Both the position numbers and the translations under genes were made by a program. The notes beneath the pieces are model-generated. The model worked only from the letters and a program-made list of their open reading frames with translations, ran no database searches and was not told the DNA's origin. A stretch of 64,000 nucleotides of DNA from Balanoglossus misakiensis (Eukaryota > Hemichordata), in assembly GCA_040954595.2 (NCBI GenBank), contig CM082576.2, forward strand, positions 6,386,001-6,450,000, given 5' to 3'. Shown here piece by piece: positions 41,536 through 53,960 of the stretch. How positions within the stretch are numbered: position 1 is the first letter of the stretch; each line of letters opens with the position of its first letter.

Positions 41536-42806
41536 CTAGTGGTTGGCACAGTTTGTCACGTGACATGTCTGGATCCTACCGTAGCTTTGTCAATATTATC
41601 CCTCCTACAGAGAGATTTCACACATCGGGCATTGTACCGGAGCTGAGTAAACAATGATGTCTGGATTGGGTTTACAAGCTACTCCCGGTCACGGTCGTGG
41701 CCGAGACCCGATCCTCAAAAAATCCTTCCAACTGTAAACCGAAATCGGTATCATTTAGATGATTAAACTAGCACCCCAACATATCATTTCCCTCTATTTT
41801 TGATTTTGACACACGCTTTCCAGGCAGCGTTAAAGGATCTCGGTTTCAGAATTGCCGACTTTTGCATTGTTTCAAATGCGATTGTTTGAACAGTGAAAAA
41901 CGCGACACCTTAATATGTGCCAGTCCGTCACCTTGCTAAGACCACTTAAACATTATCCGTCTGTCGATGTCTCGGGCGTTTTTAATGAATTCGCTAATTG
42001 GCAAATAAAGCATTGTTTTCAGAAATTTAAGTCGTGTGTGAAGGCGATAAACCAACAAACGCATAACACTTTCCTGTCTGGTCATGGGGTTTGCAACTCA
42101 ATTAATACAGGTGATGACCGTATTCACTGCCAGACGATAAAGTTGGCTTAGCTTATTAAGATCTTTTCCTGTCTGGAAATGCGTTTTGCGGACATACCAC
42201 GACCACGTCATAGATGCTACTACAGTGGTCAAACTATCATTAATCGTCCCACAAATACTCAAGAAAAAAATCGTGTATCTATGATCGTTCCGACAGAAGC
42301 TGGATAAAAGCTATTCCCACAATTTGTCAGACCACTGTACTCGATGGCACAGCCCAGAATTATTATTACTGAAACGCATAAATACAAACAGAACACTCCA
42401 CGTGACAAACAAACCATTATTAAAGAAGATCGGTAAAACTGTCGCGGTACCGATAGACTTCTGCCACAGCGGATTTTTTTTAAGAATACGGAAACGGAAT
42501 CGAGAATTAAATAAACCTGACCAGTCATTAATGCGAGCGCCCTCTATTGTCCAAAGCTCAGCTTCAGTCGTCGTAGTCTTGTATATACTTGCCGGGTGAT
42601 GGGGGGTGGGGGGTCTACAGGTAGTTGGCCAATACTGCTGTCATCTTGCAATGTCATACAATCTCTGCCTTCATTATACATTGTAACATAATTTTTTTTA
42701 TTTGTCTAAGGTATGCACCAACTTTGCAGGGGTTTAAAACTCCAGGATTTTACAGATCAATAGACTTCATTCGATCGAAAAATCTTACAAAATTACTATT
42801 GTACTC

Positions 42807-42812
42807 TTTATT
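42807..42812 (-). terminator. Poly(A) signal AATAAA, very close to the stop
   Basis: AATAAA on minus only about 17 bases after the stop codon at 42829-42831 of the 177-residue gene. If used, the 3' UTR would be very short. A second TTTATT occurs near 42700. Confidence 0.45.
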
Positions 42813-42828
42813 GCAATTTTTTCTTTTG

Positions 42829-44142
42829 CTAAGCAAAATAATCATCACCATTGAAGAGATCAAGTGTCTGTGTCTGTGCTGGAGTAGCATTGGAAGCTAG
42901 AAGTTCACGTCTTTGACGAAGTGATCTTAATCTGTTGGGGACTGAAGGACTGCCCTCTCCCAGGGCCGGGGATGCGGGAACACAACTCCTAACGTGTGAC
43001 TCACTCTCTTCTTCCGGACAATTAGCATCCTGGCCTGGCGTGGACGGAAGAAAAACTGAATTCTCAGGCACTTCTTGTTCTCCTGAAATGGCGAAGTCAA
43101 AGAAAGAACACATCTTACACAGTCAAACAATATCTTTGGAGTTTCATAAATGGGCTGACAATGTATATGAATGTAATTAGGGTTAATTGCCATTACTTTG
43201 ATGAAGCATACTTGACAGTTTGGCAATGACATAAAATTATCATTCTGAATAATTCATTGGGCAATCTATCATGTGTATTTGCCATCAACTCAAACTGCCT
43301 TCACTACTCAGAAAAAGTGAAAACAGCATATCATGTCTGATGGCAATATTATGACCTTGTAGAGTAGGGATAATTGTGATATGCCGTCGTCACGCACACA
43401 AGCGATGTAAGTGGCCAATTTACTTGCCATATTCTTTTGCTGGTCCGTTGTCCTTTTGCAGTGAAGAACGTCTTGTCTTTGGTAATGGTGTTTGTGGTAA
43501 CCTCTGATCTAAAAAAGATGGTACATTTATCAAGTGAGTTATGCACTCAGTTATTTCACATATTTCAGTTACCAGAACAACACAAATAATCTATCAAAGA
43601 AACTAAACCAATGTGAAAAGTAAGCTGTTTTGTCCCTTTTCGAGTTGACTTACCTGATGCACCTCTTTGAAAAGGACTGTGAATATTAGAAATCCTGGCC
43701 TCAATATCCACATCTGGAACAGTTGGTGCAGGTGACTGTGTTGGCAGTGAGCCAAAAAGTGACGGTGTTTTGGGTACATGTTGAAATGGTGATGAGTCCA
43801 TTCTGTTGAAATCCATCCACGATTTGTGCGCTGATAACATGAAAGAGAGGTGGGGATAGCACCACAAGTTTACTGACAGGAAACTATCTGCACACACACT
43901 GACACAGGCGCAGGAATCAATGACTGCAGCTTGTGCACGTGTGAAAAACCCAAACCAAATTCAGATGCCTGTGAGTTTTGCAGGTATGCATAATCCCCCC
44001 CCCCCTCTCAAATTGGCAAATGAGACATCAAACATCATAATGAGCGTTTCATTAGTCCAAGTAATTTGACTGCTTGTTGTTTTCTGAAGTACGTGTAACA
44101 TGATTACGGCACTTTCTTACCTCTGACATTGACTTCCCCCAT
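42829..44142 (-). CDS. Unrecognised 177-residue protein, Ser/Pro-rich
   Basis: Four exons join in phase: 44121-44142, 43654-43830, 43428-43508 and 42829-43082. The second intron is GT-AG; the third must use a GC donor (G then GCAAGTAAAT), because the alternative GT four bases later leads to a stop. The protein has no enzyme fold I recognise. It is rich in Ser-Pro/Thr-Pro sites (SSPFQHVPKTPSLFGSLP, LPQTPLPKTRRSS, LASNATPAQTQ) and ends in an acidic-aromatic tail LDLFNGDDYFA. These look like kinase-target and docking motifs of a nuclear or cell-cycle protein, but that is inference. The ATG context is weak, so the N-terminus is less certain. It is divergent from the 662-residue gene, 710 bases away. 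Confidence 0.72.
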
Positions 44143-44852
44143 GCAATCTCAAGCTGGGCGCGCGCGGGCATAGCAGACGAGCGGAAGTTGAGTAGATTAA
44201 ACCACTCTACAGCACGGGTATGTATCACGAGTCGACAGGTACAATAAATTTGCGAAAATGTACATATTGTCAATCGAGATGGGTCGTGTGTAGATAATCC
44301 AATGTGCCTCTGTAGCATAATGATACAGTTGCAAAATAAAGTCTTGCTTTCTGCTATCATGGCCTTAAAAAATGCGACAGCCGCACAAATTAACATTTCG
44401 TCGAAAGAGGTTAACCCCCACTGGAGGCGCTGTAATGTCTTATTGACCGATAAAGTTGGAGTACCTGCAGACTGTTCGTCCGCAGTGGGGAAATGAGAGA
44501 TCTAGTCATAATTAGCACACAGTAAGTATATATAAATACCCTTAAAGATAAATTATAAAAGTGTAATGCTAGTCATACACGCTGAAAGACATATTGGATC
44601 ATACAATAGTCATCGTGCATCTCAGTTGTCTCACTCCTCCAAGCGTTTAGCATAGAGAGAGGAGTAGATCACCTACATTTGCAAAGGAACAGAGGCGGCG
44701 ATTCATGTTTTCTTAAAACCTTTAAAGGTAGAGTTGATACACGAGATTATACAGTCGCATGAAATGAAGAAGTGGATTATATAAATGATATGTGGATTAT
44801 TGACAGATTTTCGTTTTTCTAATAGAATTTTTCAGCTCAGCAAGAATTCAAC
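44143..44852. promoter_or_regulatory. Shared upstream region of two divergent unknown genes
   Basis: 710 bases between the two start codons. A likely acceptor (AATTTTTCAG, ending at 44834) just before the 44853 ATG suggests that the plus-strand gene has a non-coding leader exon upstream. No TATA box stands out. Confidence 0.5.
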
Positions 44853-47800
44853 ATGAATGCAAACTATAAACTCAAAGATCATTTCAGAAAAACATACTCC
44901 AAGAAGAGACCCTTGCAAGCAATACAAGAAGATGACAGTGTTTTTGATAATTCTGACTCCAGTGCAGCCCTTGGTCTGTATTTTTAATAGATATGTTGTC
45001 TTGGTCAATTTGCAAACTTACTCATTAATATATATCAGAAAATTTCAAATACCTCTCGTTACATCAAACAAGGAACTACCAGCTTCCTTGCAAGCTAACC
45101 TCCCCTACAAGCAGATTATTCTTCCTTACTTGGATCACTCTTTTTCTCTAGGTAAAAACAAGTCAAATTATGGGAGCAATTCTAGACGGGTGAATACACC
45201 ATCAAAACTCACCGTGAAGCTGAAGTCATCAAAGCCCAAATATGACATCACCGTCGGTGTGAACACTGTTACAAATGTTGGTTTACAAAGGTAAGACTTT
45301 CCCCCCTGATCTGTGGAAGTTCATACCGATCACAGGTCAGTTGAAGAAGTTATGTGCCATGGGGATAGTTTTTTCTCAAAATATAAAAATAAATCAGATT
45401 ATTCTGTTGTCTTGTATTTTTGTAGGAATAAAGGACCCAAAGGACGGTTTGGAACTGGGGTCACCTGTAAAAGTAAGTCCTATGTTTCTGTCAGTGCAGT
45501 AGCATACTTCTTGTCGAGGTTCTCATAGTAGGACTTGTTCTTAATACATCAGTCCCAGTAATGCCTGGTTGCTAATGTCACAGTTTGTTTCTGTGCAAAC
45601 TTATCATCTACTTTGTCTTTACATTATTAAATAGTACCGGTGTTTTGCAAAGAAAATATTTTCAATTTTAACCAATCTACAACCTGTACCATTGTTTGTC
45701 ATGATCTTGATAGTATTTTTTTTGGTCACTTTCCACTCCAGAACCAGTCCGTCTCACTCCATCAAATGTCCACACTGCTTCACAAAATACGAATTTGAAA
45801 TCTGTGAGTAATAGGTTTTTAAGGAGATTTTTTTTCTCCAGATAACTTCTCAAAAAGTAGTGTCTGTCACGGGGGTCAAGCAAGCAGTTCTTTATTTAGA
45901 AGCTATTTCTTTGACCATGCTTTGCGAAAAACAAGCCCTGTGATCCAAGGGAACCAATGTATTTCAGGTCTTAGATGATTGCAAATTCAGGTTATGCAAG
46001 TTATACATTCTGTACTGCTTTATAGATTTTACCCAAAATGGCCATAGATGAAACAGCGGAGAGTCACCTGGAGACCAGGGACACAATGAGCAGCAACGAT
46101 CTGCACTCTGGTCTTCCCAGCTATCTGACAGGGACTGTTTCAGACGAAGAGTCAACCGTTACATCATGTGGTAAGTCTTTTGCTTGGGGTATTAACACCT
46201 CATGCATACGCTCAACATCAAATATGACTGGATGGAGTTACAATTTCAACTTCTGCATACACACATATGTACATGTATGTTCTTTATAATTTCAGGTTCA
46301 GATTTACAGACGGGAGAAGAATGCACGGATGGGTATTCTGACATAGAAATTCCAAGGGATCAACCTATTGTCACAGGTAACAAGACTTGGCATTTGAAAC
46401 ACCTGCTCGAGGGAGTACAGCCGCACACTGAATGTGACTGCACATCAGTGTTACAATGCACGCACATTTTGAATGTACAAATGATCACTTGGGACTGGTG
46501 TGTTCTGATTTTCTCTGGTGGACGTGTGGTCAAAGAAACCATTTGAACGGGAATGTAAATCTCCAGAATTCAAGACAAGTAATCATTGTTCAACAGGATC
46601 AGTAACTCTTCTGTTTTGCCTACCAATTTTAGTTCATCTACCAGTAAGGAGAACAAGTCTCAAGCCAAAAGTGAGGCTGCTTCCATATAGAAATTCCTCC
46701 CTGATAGAGGGCAAACTTCCATGTGATAGTGAAATAGATCAACTGGAAGAAATCTCTGATGTACCTGGCAATCATGATCCATATGGTAAGTTGTAAATTG
46801 GATATATCAAAATGGTAGAGACAAACTTCACCCTGATTAATATTCGAAGGTATTATTGTCATAACTGTACTATCTGTGATTTTAATTGATGTTTTTTTTA
46901 TTGATTCAGAGATTATGGACTCTTCCATTCTACCACCAAGTCCATCTCTGATAACTGCTGAGTCTCAAGGTAATGTAGAACTCTTAAAATTTCTCCTTGC
47001 AGCTTGTGAATGTATCTTGTATACCTTGGGTGCATGTAAGCCATCCTGTAACTTTGTTCACATTTAAATTGAGCAGATCAGCAAGAACAAAAGCAAGTGA
47101 CTTTTGATAAGTCGGCAAGTAAATGTCCTGACTGCATCGACCCAGCAGCTGAACTAGAGAACTCTGTGCATAGAGTCACCAATAAGCGAAAAGTAGGTAG
47201 TTGCTTTTTGTGTAATTAAATGTTACCTGTTGGTGTTAAAGTAAATACAATGTTTAGCGATGTTTTTTTTCTGAGTGCAGGAGAAAGGAAAGGCATTCAT
47301 ATATAGAAGAACTGCATCCTGTCCACTTCCATAAGCAAACATCAATCATTTGCATTTGACGAGCCATAACTCGTCCAATACATTGCACATAGAGTCCTGT
47401 TCCTGGCATTGTTGATGATGCTTTTGATAATGAGGATGATAATGTCATTGTCTGTGAGTAGTTTTCAGATAAGAATTATCTGACAAGTACACCAGAAACA
47501 GTGAAAGTGAATGGGAAGAATGGTAGGATGGAGAGCCATCAAGGGCTGACTGGGGTAAGTGTACCTTTGGAAGGGCTTTAAAGTGGTAACTTTAATATTT
47601 TCAGCATGTGATTCTGGACACCATTACGACATCAGTGCATTTTTTTTGCCTTACTGGTCAGGAGATGTTGAAAAAAAAACAGTACAGTGAAGCATTCTAA
47701 ACCGATTACCTATACAAGCCCCACTGGTTGTCCTTGCAGACTTTCTATTCATTAGCATGCACACGAGCAAAATGGCCACGTTGTCTGTCTGAACTATTGA

Positions 47801-49039
47801 AACTTTGAAAAGGCGGTCAGTATCAGAAGATTTATAAATTTATTCATGTTGCCTGATTTCCTGACTCTAGCTGGATTTGTCGTGCATCGATGTTCCATCA
47901 GAAGAGAACCTACTTCAACCATTGTTGAAAGAGACCACTGTCAACTCTGACGAGATCCATGTTAACACTTACGTGGTGTCCAAATCAGGAAGTACAGAAT
48001 CTAGCCAGTTGCCAGGGGTGAGACATACTATTACATATCCTTTTTTATTTAAAATCAAATGGGCAGATCTAGATTTATATTGTTCATCCTAAAATTGTAT
48101 TTATTGAACATAATGACGTGTTTTTTTTTGTAGACAATGACAATGCTGGGTATGGAGATGGGATCCGACAGCTGTTTTAAGTCCAGGGGTGATGATTTCA
48201 CAATGGTGGACTCTGATGATTCTGAGTCTCGTTGGTGCACATTGCGAACATCGAAGAAGTCGCTGCGTTGTCCTAGCAGCAGTAAAACTGTGGTGAAATC
48301 GCGGTCATTCACGAAAGGTAACGCGCTGAAGAAGGTGGTGAAAATCAGCGAATGTGACATGTGTGCTAGTAATGAGGGAAATTCGAAGCAAATGAATGGT
48401 TCTGGTGGAAGTGACAGGAGACAAGGTACGACCACGTCGATGCGTAGCGCGTTGGGCGACGACCGTCGGCGTAAAGGCAGCACATCAGTGCTCATCAAGT
48501 CTGGAAGTGGCCCTCACCAAGGAAGCGATACTAGTCAGCTGTCAGGGCCGTCTTTCAGGTCAAGCCGGCAGGATGGAGAAAGAGGAGCTGGCAAGGAGCA
48601 GCCACCCAGGTCAAACTCAGAAGCACGTGGAAAGCAAAATCATGGGAGTACAAGGAAACGTTCTCTATACACTGCGGAGGCCGTACTGGATATCTTGCAA
48701 ACACCCGCCAAACAGATCAGCCATGTCAAAGAAAGAAGGCCCCCGGAACCAAAGAAATCAGCAAAAGTAAGCAAGTCATTGAAATTCCACTGTTGGCATG
48801 TAATTATTTTTCTTCAGTTGACTGACATTATCAAACTTTTGATATCAAGTGTCACATTTCCACGACTTTTGCTGATCTGATTAAACGTTACCATTTTTCA
48901 GGTCAACTCCGAGGGAAAAATGAAGAGAAGAAAACGTCTTGATTACGGCAGTGGCCTTCCATTTGACATCCTGTCACTCATACCAGAGACTTACAACAGG
49001 CAGAAAGCCAAAGTACTAATTTGCAGACCTAAAGATTAG
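44853..49039 (+). CDS. Unrecognised 662-residue basic, disordered protein
   Basis: Fourteen exons join in phase: 44853-44973, 45152-45290, 45426-45472, 45742-45803, 46026-46170, 46296-46376, 46633-46785, 46910-46969, 47077-47192, 47393-47453, 47469-47554, 47871-48017, 48134-48766 and 48902-49039. The phase agreement over 13 introns is strong evidence for a real gene; the first donor (CTTG then GTCTGT) and the exon at 47393-47453 are the weakest calls. The protein begins MNANYKLKDHFRKTYSKKRP, has many Ser/Thr-Pro and Arg/Lys-Ser sites, a likely nuclear signal (EGKMKRRKRLDYGSG) and a compact conserved-looking end (LPFDILSLIPETYN). I see no catalytic domain or membrane segment. A chromatin or mitotic regulator is possible, but this is a guess from composition. 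AATAAA at 49295-49300. Confidence 0.8.
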
Positions 49040-50228
49040 AAGGTACCGGTATATACACTCATCCACTAATGAGTATGGTAATTACAAGATCTCTAAATAT
49101 CAATTTAATTCAAATTAATTTAGAGATATGATAAGTTATAACATAGTTACAGTTCTTTATGTATTTATTTATTACTATTACCTTATTTATTACTGTTATG
49201 AGAATGTCCATTTTGGCTGAATTGTATCTGGAAGATATTTATACATGACTGTGCATAGCAACAGTGCTGGAATTAACTGTTTAGATGACTGTGAAATAAA
49301 GTTCTTATTTCAAACCAAAGAGTTCTGCAAGTGGAAAAAAAATGCACAGAAAACTATTCCAGGATTGATGATGATCTTTGCTGAAGGGAACATTCTGCAA
49401 AAAAAAAAGTTCCTCAGCAATGTCCCGTTCATGTATGCACGGCCATTACAGTGGTCGTGATTTATGCACTCAACAAAACTGTCATCAGAAACTTGACTGC
49501 AACATCTTGCCGCAGCAGAAAAACAAGAGACAAATCACTTTATTATCCAATACACATTCTTTAATGCAAAACATTCTATATACATTTTAAAGGTGCAAAA
49601 CCCGAATACAAAATTGAGTTGTTTTTTAAAACAAAATGTAACTGGAATAGTAGATCATTGAAGAAGTCAAGTTAAACAAGATAATGACTAAATAGGTTGT
49701 GATATTTTGGATAAATAGATTAACATCTTGACTGCCATTCACATCAGAAATAGTTGGCAATACCAGGGACAGCGGGTAGTATAGCATGTGTGCTGGTACA
49801 AAATGAAATGTAAACATTGTGTACTAGCGCCCCCAGTGGCCAATTGGACTTGGCTACAACGGTCAGGCCAGCACTTGCCCAACATCTCACAGTGGTGTTG
49901 TATTTTTTTTTAAAGTAGTCAAAGGGTTAATCAATTCAAAGTCACTGAACGAAATTAATTTTTTACAAAAGGGGGACCAGAGCCTCCCAACAAAATCATT
50001 CAGACACTCCTGAATATTCATTAACTGCAAATTTCAAAGCGGCCAGAATTAATAAAGGTATCTTCTGGAAAGAAGTTTCCTTGAGCTGCAATGTAACTAT
50101 GTTAAAACAGTGAACAGTAATTACAAAACCAGTATAAACACCAAATAATTTTATCCTGTAGAAATATATACGTTTGTTGTCTTGGCTGCACGATGGAATT
50201 TCCGCTTGTTTTTAGTAAGTACCGCAAC
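49040..50228. other. Convergent 3' regions
   Basis: Holds the 3' UTR of the plus-strand 662-residue gene (AATAAA at 49295-49300) and that of Stum-like A on minus. AT-rich, no further gene seen. Confidence 0.7.
49295..49300 (+). terminator. Poly(A) signal AATAAA
   Basis: 256 bases after the stop of the 662-residue gene. Confidence 0.65.
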
Positions 50229-52665
50229 TTATGCCTGTTGTGGTGCATTCGGGTCCTGCAGTGGAACTTTTGCTGGGTCCTCTGGTGGTGGAGCTCCAGA
50301 GCTTTGCATGGGTTGCTGGGGTGGTGGCATTTGCTGCTGTTGACCGTACGCGTCAGATGTCGTGACAACCATTGGCGCTTGAGCGGGAGCAGTTGTTATG
50401 ACGGTTGTGGTGGTCTTGTCACTGTGGTAGTCGGCTGAAAATAGCAATGTTGTTTATACAGTTAGAAACTTTTTATCCCCATGATACAGATACAGACCCC
50501 CAACTTAGAACCCAAACGTAACCTTGAGTATTGTGGAGACCTCTGACCTATTTTTATACATCCTGGCACCTACAAGTATAGGTCCAGAATTGTTATGTGT
50601 ATTGTACACCAGATGCAGGTAATGTGTTAACATTGTACATGTATGTACCATTCATCATTGTAAGCTGCTTGCACAGTGGAATACAGTACACTCCACAATC
50701 ATTCATCCCAGTTCTTGAACGACTAATGCGGAGACATTACCTGACATTCCAATGAAGGCACATGCCCAAATCCAGCTCCAGATCCATCCAATGATGAATG
50801 GGGAGAGGACTAACTGAAGCAGACCAATGAAGAAATTGAGGACACAGGTGCCGAATTTGGCACCTCCGCTGTCGCCAGGATTTCCGCAGCAAAACACAAA
50901 GAAACCAGCCAGTATTGTACCTATCAAGAGAAAACATTATCACCGGTATTTAAAATATTAATCAAATGGAACATTTGATTTTGTTCAAAAAATCCGATCA
51001 CATGAATTAAGATTACATTAGGGATCAGAAAACAGGTTAATCACAAAAACAGGCTAATTACTTACAATGGAAAAAAAAACTGAGACAGAACTTTAGAGAA
51101 ATACATATATACAAAAAGGCTAATGTCAGTATGTGAAAAGCAAATCGAATGCAAACATTTACTTTCCATTATACATGTTGCTATAGCAATATTCACTCGT
51201 ATAACAATACCAGTATTTACGGAAAGTCCTTGAGACCTGTCTTTGAAATGTTGTTGAACTCAACTGTGTGAAGACGCCAAGGACAAATTCAATATTCCAC
51301 AGCTAAGGCCAGGTTTTTTGTATTATTGACATTTTCATGAATATCACCTGCGGTATCCGGAAACTGCTGAATGACGTTCATGAAATAATCAATCGTTGCG
51401 CATTTCAAGTATAAAAATGATTTCCATATTTCAGTATTTTAATCGATCGTCTGTAAGTATAAGATCGGGGGGTTGTGACGACCATTTACACTGTAACCGT
51501 ATTTGAAAACGAAAACAGGACGGACCACTGTTTAGGATCTTTAGGACGTTTCTCATTCACCTACTTTCTATAAAAGAGCGCCATATTGTGGGTCGGAAAT
51601 AGATCGTATCACATTTGCCCCAAGGCGAATTTGTGCCACAAATACCTGGTTGCGATGTGTGTGACCCTGCAATTTAGTGCAACATTTTTAAAATACCGTC
51701 GCCGTAAGCGACCGTGAAGCAACCCTGAGTAAATAGGCCATAGGAAAATTTGAAGATGTAAATCAGAAAATGTTGAACATCTACAGACTCTGACAGACAC
51801 GATCAGAGATGTAGCGCTTGTGTGCATTCTGCAACCTGTTGCATGTCTCGTCTGTCTCACTTTTATGTCACGATCTGAGAGATCGCAGTCACAAAAGTAA
51901 AGTAAAGCGTGCAGTTGCCATTGTCACCATGGATACACAGATGACAGATATGCTGTTCCCATTTTTCGGGGTCACGGTTTAACCTCGCCTCGCGGTTTAG
52001 CTTGTGCCCGAAATATACACTTCATTATGTTCATTTCATATTTTACAGGCTTTTCGTTGAGTTGCGTCGAGAAATTAGCGGAAAGTGTTATCGACACATC
52101 GTGAACTCTCGACATACAACATACGTAGTAAGGCGATCGAATTTGTACAAACGTAACGTTTTAGGAATTGATGAAAGAACGGACGAACTGCGGGTATCGT
52201 TTATCCAAGACCGATGTACTCGTGCCATCGTCGATAGTTGGCGTACAGTCGATCGCACATAAAATACATATCTGATATAATTCTTGAGATTTCAATCTTT
52301 ACGAGTGGCACTCCCTTTCAGGAACTGTCGCGTCGACGAGGTTCATGCACATTGACCGGCAAACAACCTGTCCTGTGTCACCACAACTACGACAAACACA
52401 GATCACTAAACAGACCATCACCACGAATGGATTTTCCTCCATATTGTGTAAGAAAGTGTCTAATCTTGTAGAAATATAATGCATACAACTCACCAAATCC
52501 CGGTATGAACAAATTAAAGATGCAGGCAACGACTGCTCCAGCAATATGTAAGGCGGGAATAGCCCGACGACAGCAGTTTGGTTCTTTCTCTGTAATGACC
52601 ACGGTGGTTGTTGCAGGTTGTTGCGGGGCCATCACAACCGTAGTATTTGTCGACTGCATCGCCAT
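50229..52665 (-). CDS. STUM: Spec3/Stum family membrane protein, paralogue A
   Basis: Three exons in phase: 52494-52665, 50741-50920 and 50229-50434, giving 185 residues. The core matches the Spec3/Stum family: CCRRAIPALHIAGAVVACIF, IPGFGTILAGFFVFCCG, then LNFFIGLLQLVLSPFIIGW and IWSWIWACAFIGMS, which make two hydrophobic, probably membrane-embedded regions. Drosophila stum is needed for mechanical transduction in neurons, and sea-urchin Spec3 is an ectodermal, cilium-linked protein. The molecular role is not settled. The N- and C-terminal tails both carry a TTTVV/TTTTVI plus Ala/Pro motif. The C-tail is Gln/Pro-rich (QQQQMPPPQQPMQ). The exon structure (172, 180 and 206 bases) is almost the same as in paralogue B. 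Confidence 0.9.
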
Positions 52666-53960
52666 GATGATGACTGGTCGGTCTTGTCAGAGAGAATTAG
52701 AGAAATTTCCTCGATGCAATATGCGCTCGGCGGTGTGTTGATCGTGCAACCTGTGATCCAAACAGCGCGACGGGACTTGCAAGTGTCCTTACTTACGGTC
52801 AATATATTCAACGATGACGAGAGAAAGGGAGTTGGACGTGGGGAGGCTATTTTTATGCAAAGTAGCTCGCACTGTTTCCATGGAGACACTTGGTAGCGTG
52901 TCGAACATATAGTGCAAGTGTTGGTAGCAACGTGGTAAACAATAGCGCAAACATTCACTACAGAATGACCATGGTCAACACACAAATGATCATGCATGAA
53001 TAGGTGTTTGTCAAATCTTGAAAGGTGGCCACAAAGAACAAAGGATAAGGTTGTTATGGTCTTTGAACACTTCTCCAGGAGTGTTATTTAATATAGGCCT
53101 CCCCCATATGTGATATGTCACTCTCATTCATTCTTTCCGACTACTGCATGCATGATCGTTAGCCTTATATTATCACATATTAACAGTATGGTGTTTTAAT
53201 AGCAGGCAACTTCGCCACTGTATACATACCGATTTCACAGGTAGCTACCTCCCTTTAGACTTATTTGACCATTAGTCTCCATTTCTGCCTCCAAACTTTC
53301 AAAGCTACTGAAATGCGAAAGGACATATCTAGTACATGTACAATCAAACTGTAGCTACAATTTCAAATCTAAAAGTGTGATATCATAACATTATATCCCA
53401 CCACTCGCTGAAAACTTGAGGTATGACATGGTACGTGTTCTTGTACTCGGTTTATGGCAATACAAACCAAACAGTTTACAGTAAATCTGTACAGTTGAAT
53501 TTATTCCAATAACCTTGTACTCTGACCTGTCATCAAGCAACAAATTTTATTGAAGTTGCCTTAAAGAAACGAAAACACAACTTCTATATTATATTAATAA
53601 AGACATTTATTTTCAACTGAATTTTACAAGGCAACAGAGCTTTCAAATATTACATTTCAGTAACGTCCAATATAATCCTAAAGGTGACATCAAAAAAATC
53701 TTTGATCAAGGAGCCGACACACCCTGTAATTCTAATATCCACTCAGACACAGTACATGTATTACCCGAACTGTTGAAAAATGAAAAATATACATTGCTAA
53801 AACCTGCTGATTTATTGATTGGCTGATTGAAGTTACCATGGCCCGAAAAGAATGCGTATGAAGAAAACCTCTGTTTCTAAAGAAAAACAAGTGAGTGCCA
53901 AGTTTTCAGCTTCTTAGGAAAAGATCAACTAAAACGAAAGTGAAAACTCGTGAATTCTTG
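52666..53960. other. Upstream of Stum-like A, 3' UTR of SDE2
   Basis: A minus-strand AATAAA at 53606-53611, about 350 bases past the SDE2 stop, is a good 3' end. The rest should contain the Stum-like A promoter. No other gene seen. Confidence 0.65.
53606..53611 (-). terminator. Poly(A) signal AATAAA (SDE2)
   Basis: AATAAA on minus, about 350 bases after the SDE2 stop codon. Confidence 0.55.

Larger units (their letters stand above)
41435..42828. other. LEFTY upstream region
   Basis: About 1.4 kb that should include the LEFTY promoter and enhancer and, at its far end, the 3' UTR of the next minus-strand gene. Apart from the TATA box I see no gene and no site I can assign with confidence. Short open frames at 41154-41657 (plus) are antisense to LEFTY exon 1. 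Confidence 0.6.

Noticed and set aside
41437-41566. Upstream LEFTY start at 41566
   Set aside because: It lies above the TATA box at 41527-41535, so that ATG would not be transcribed; the 41434 ATG opens a good signal peptide.
41154-41657. Plus-strand 167-codon frame
   Set aside because: Antisense of LEFTY exon 1 and its promoter; no family resemblance.
52002-52262. Plus-strand 86-codon frame, Arg-rich
   Set aside because: Lies in the large intron of Stum-like A without any support.
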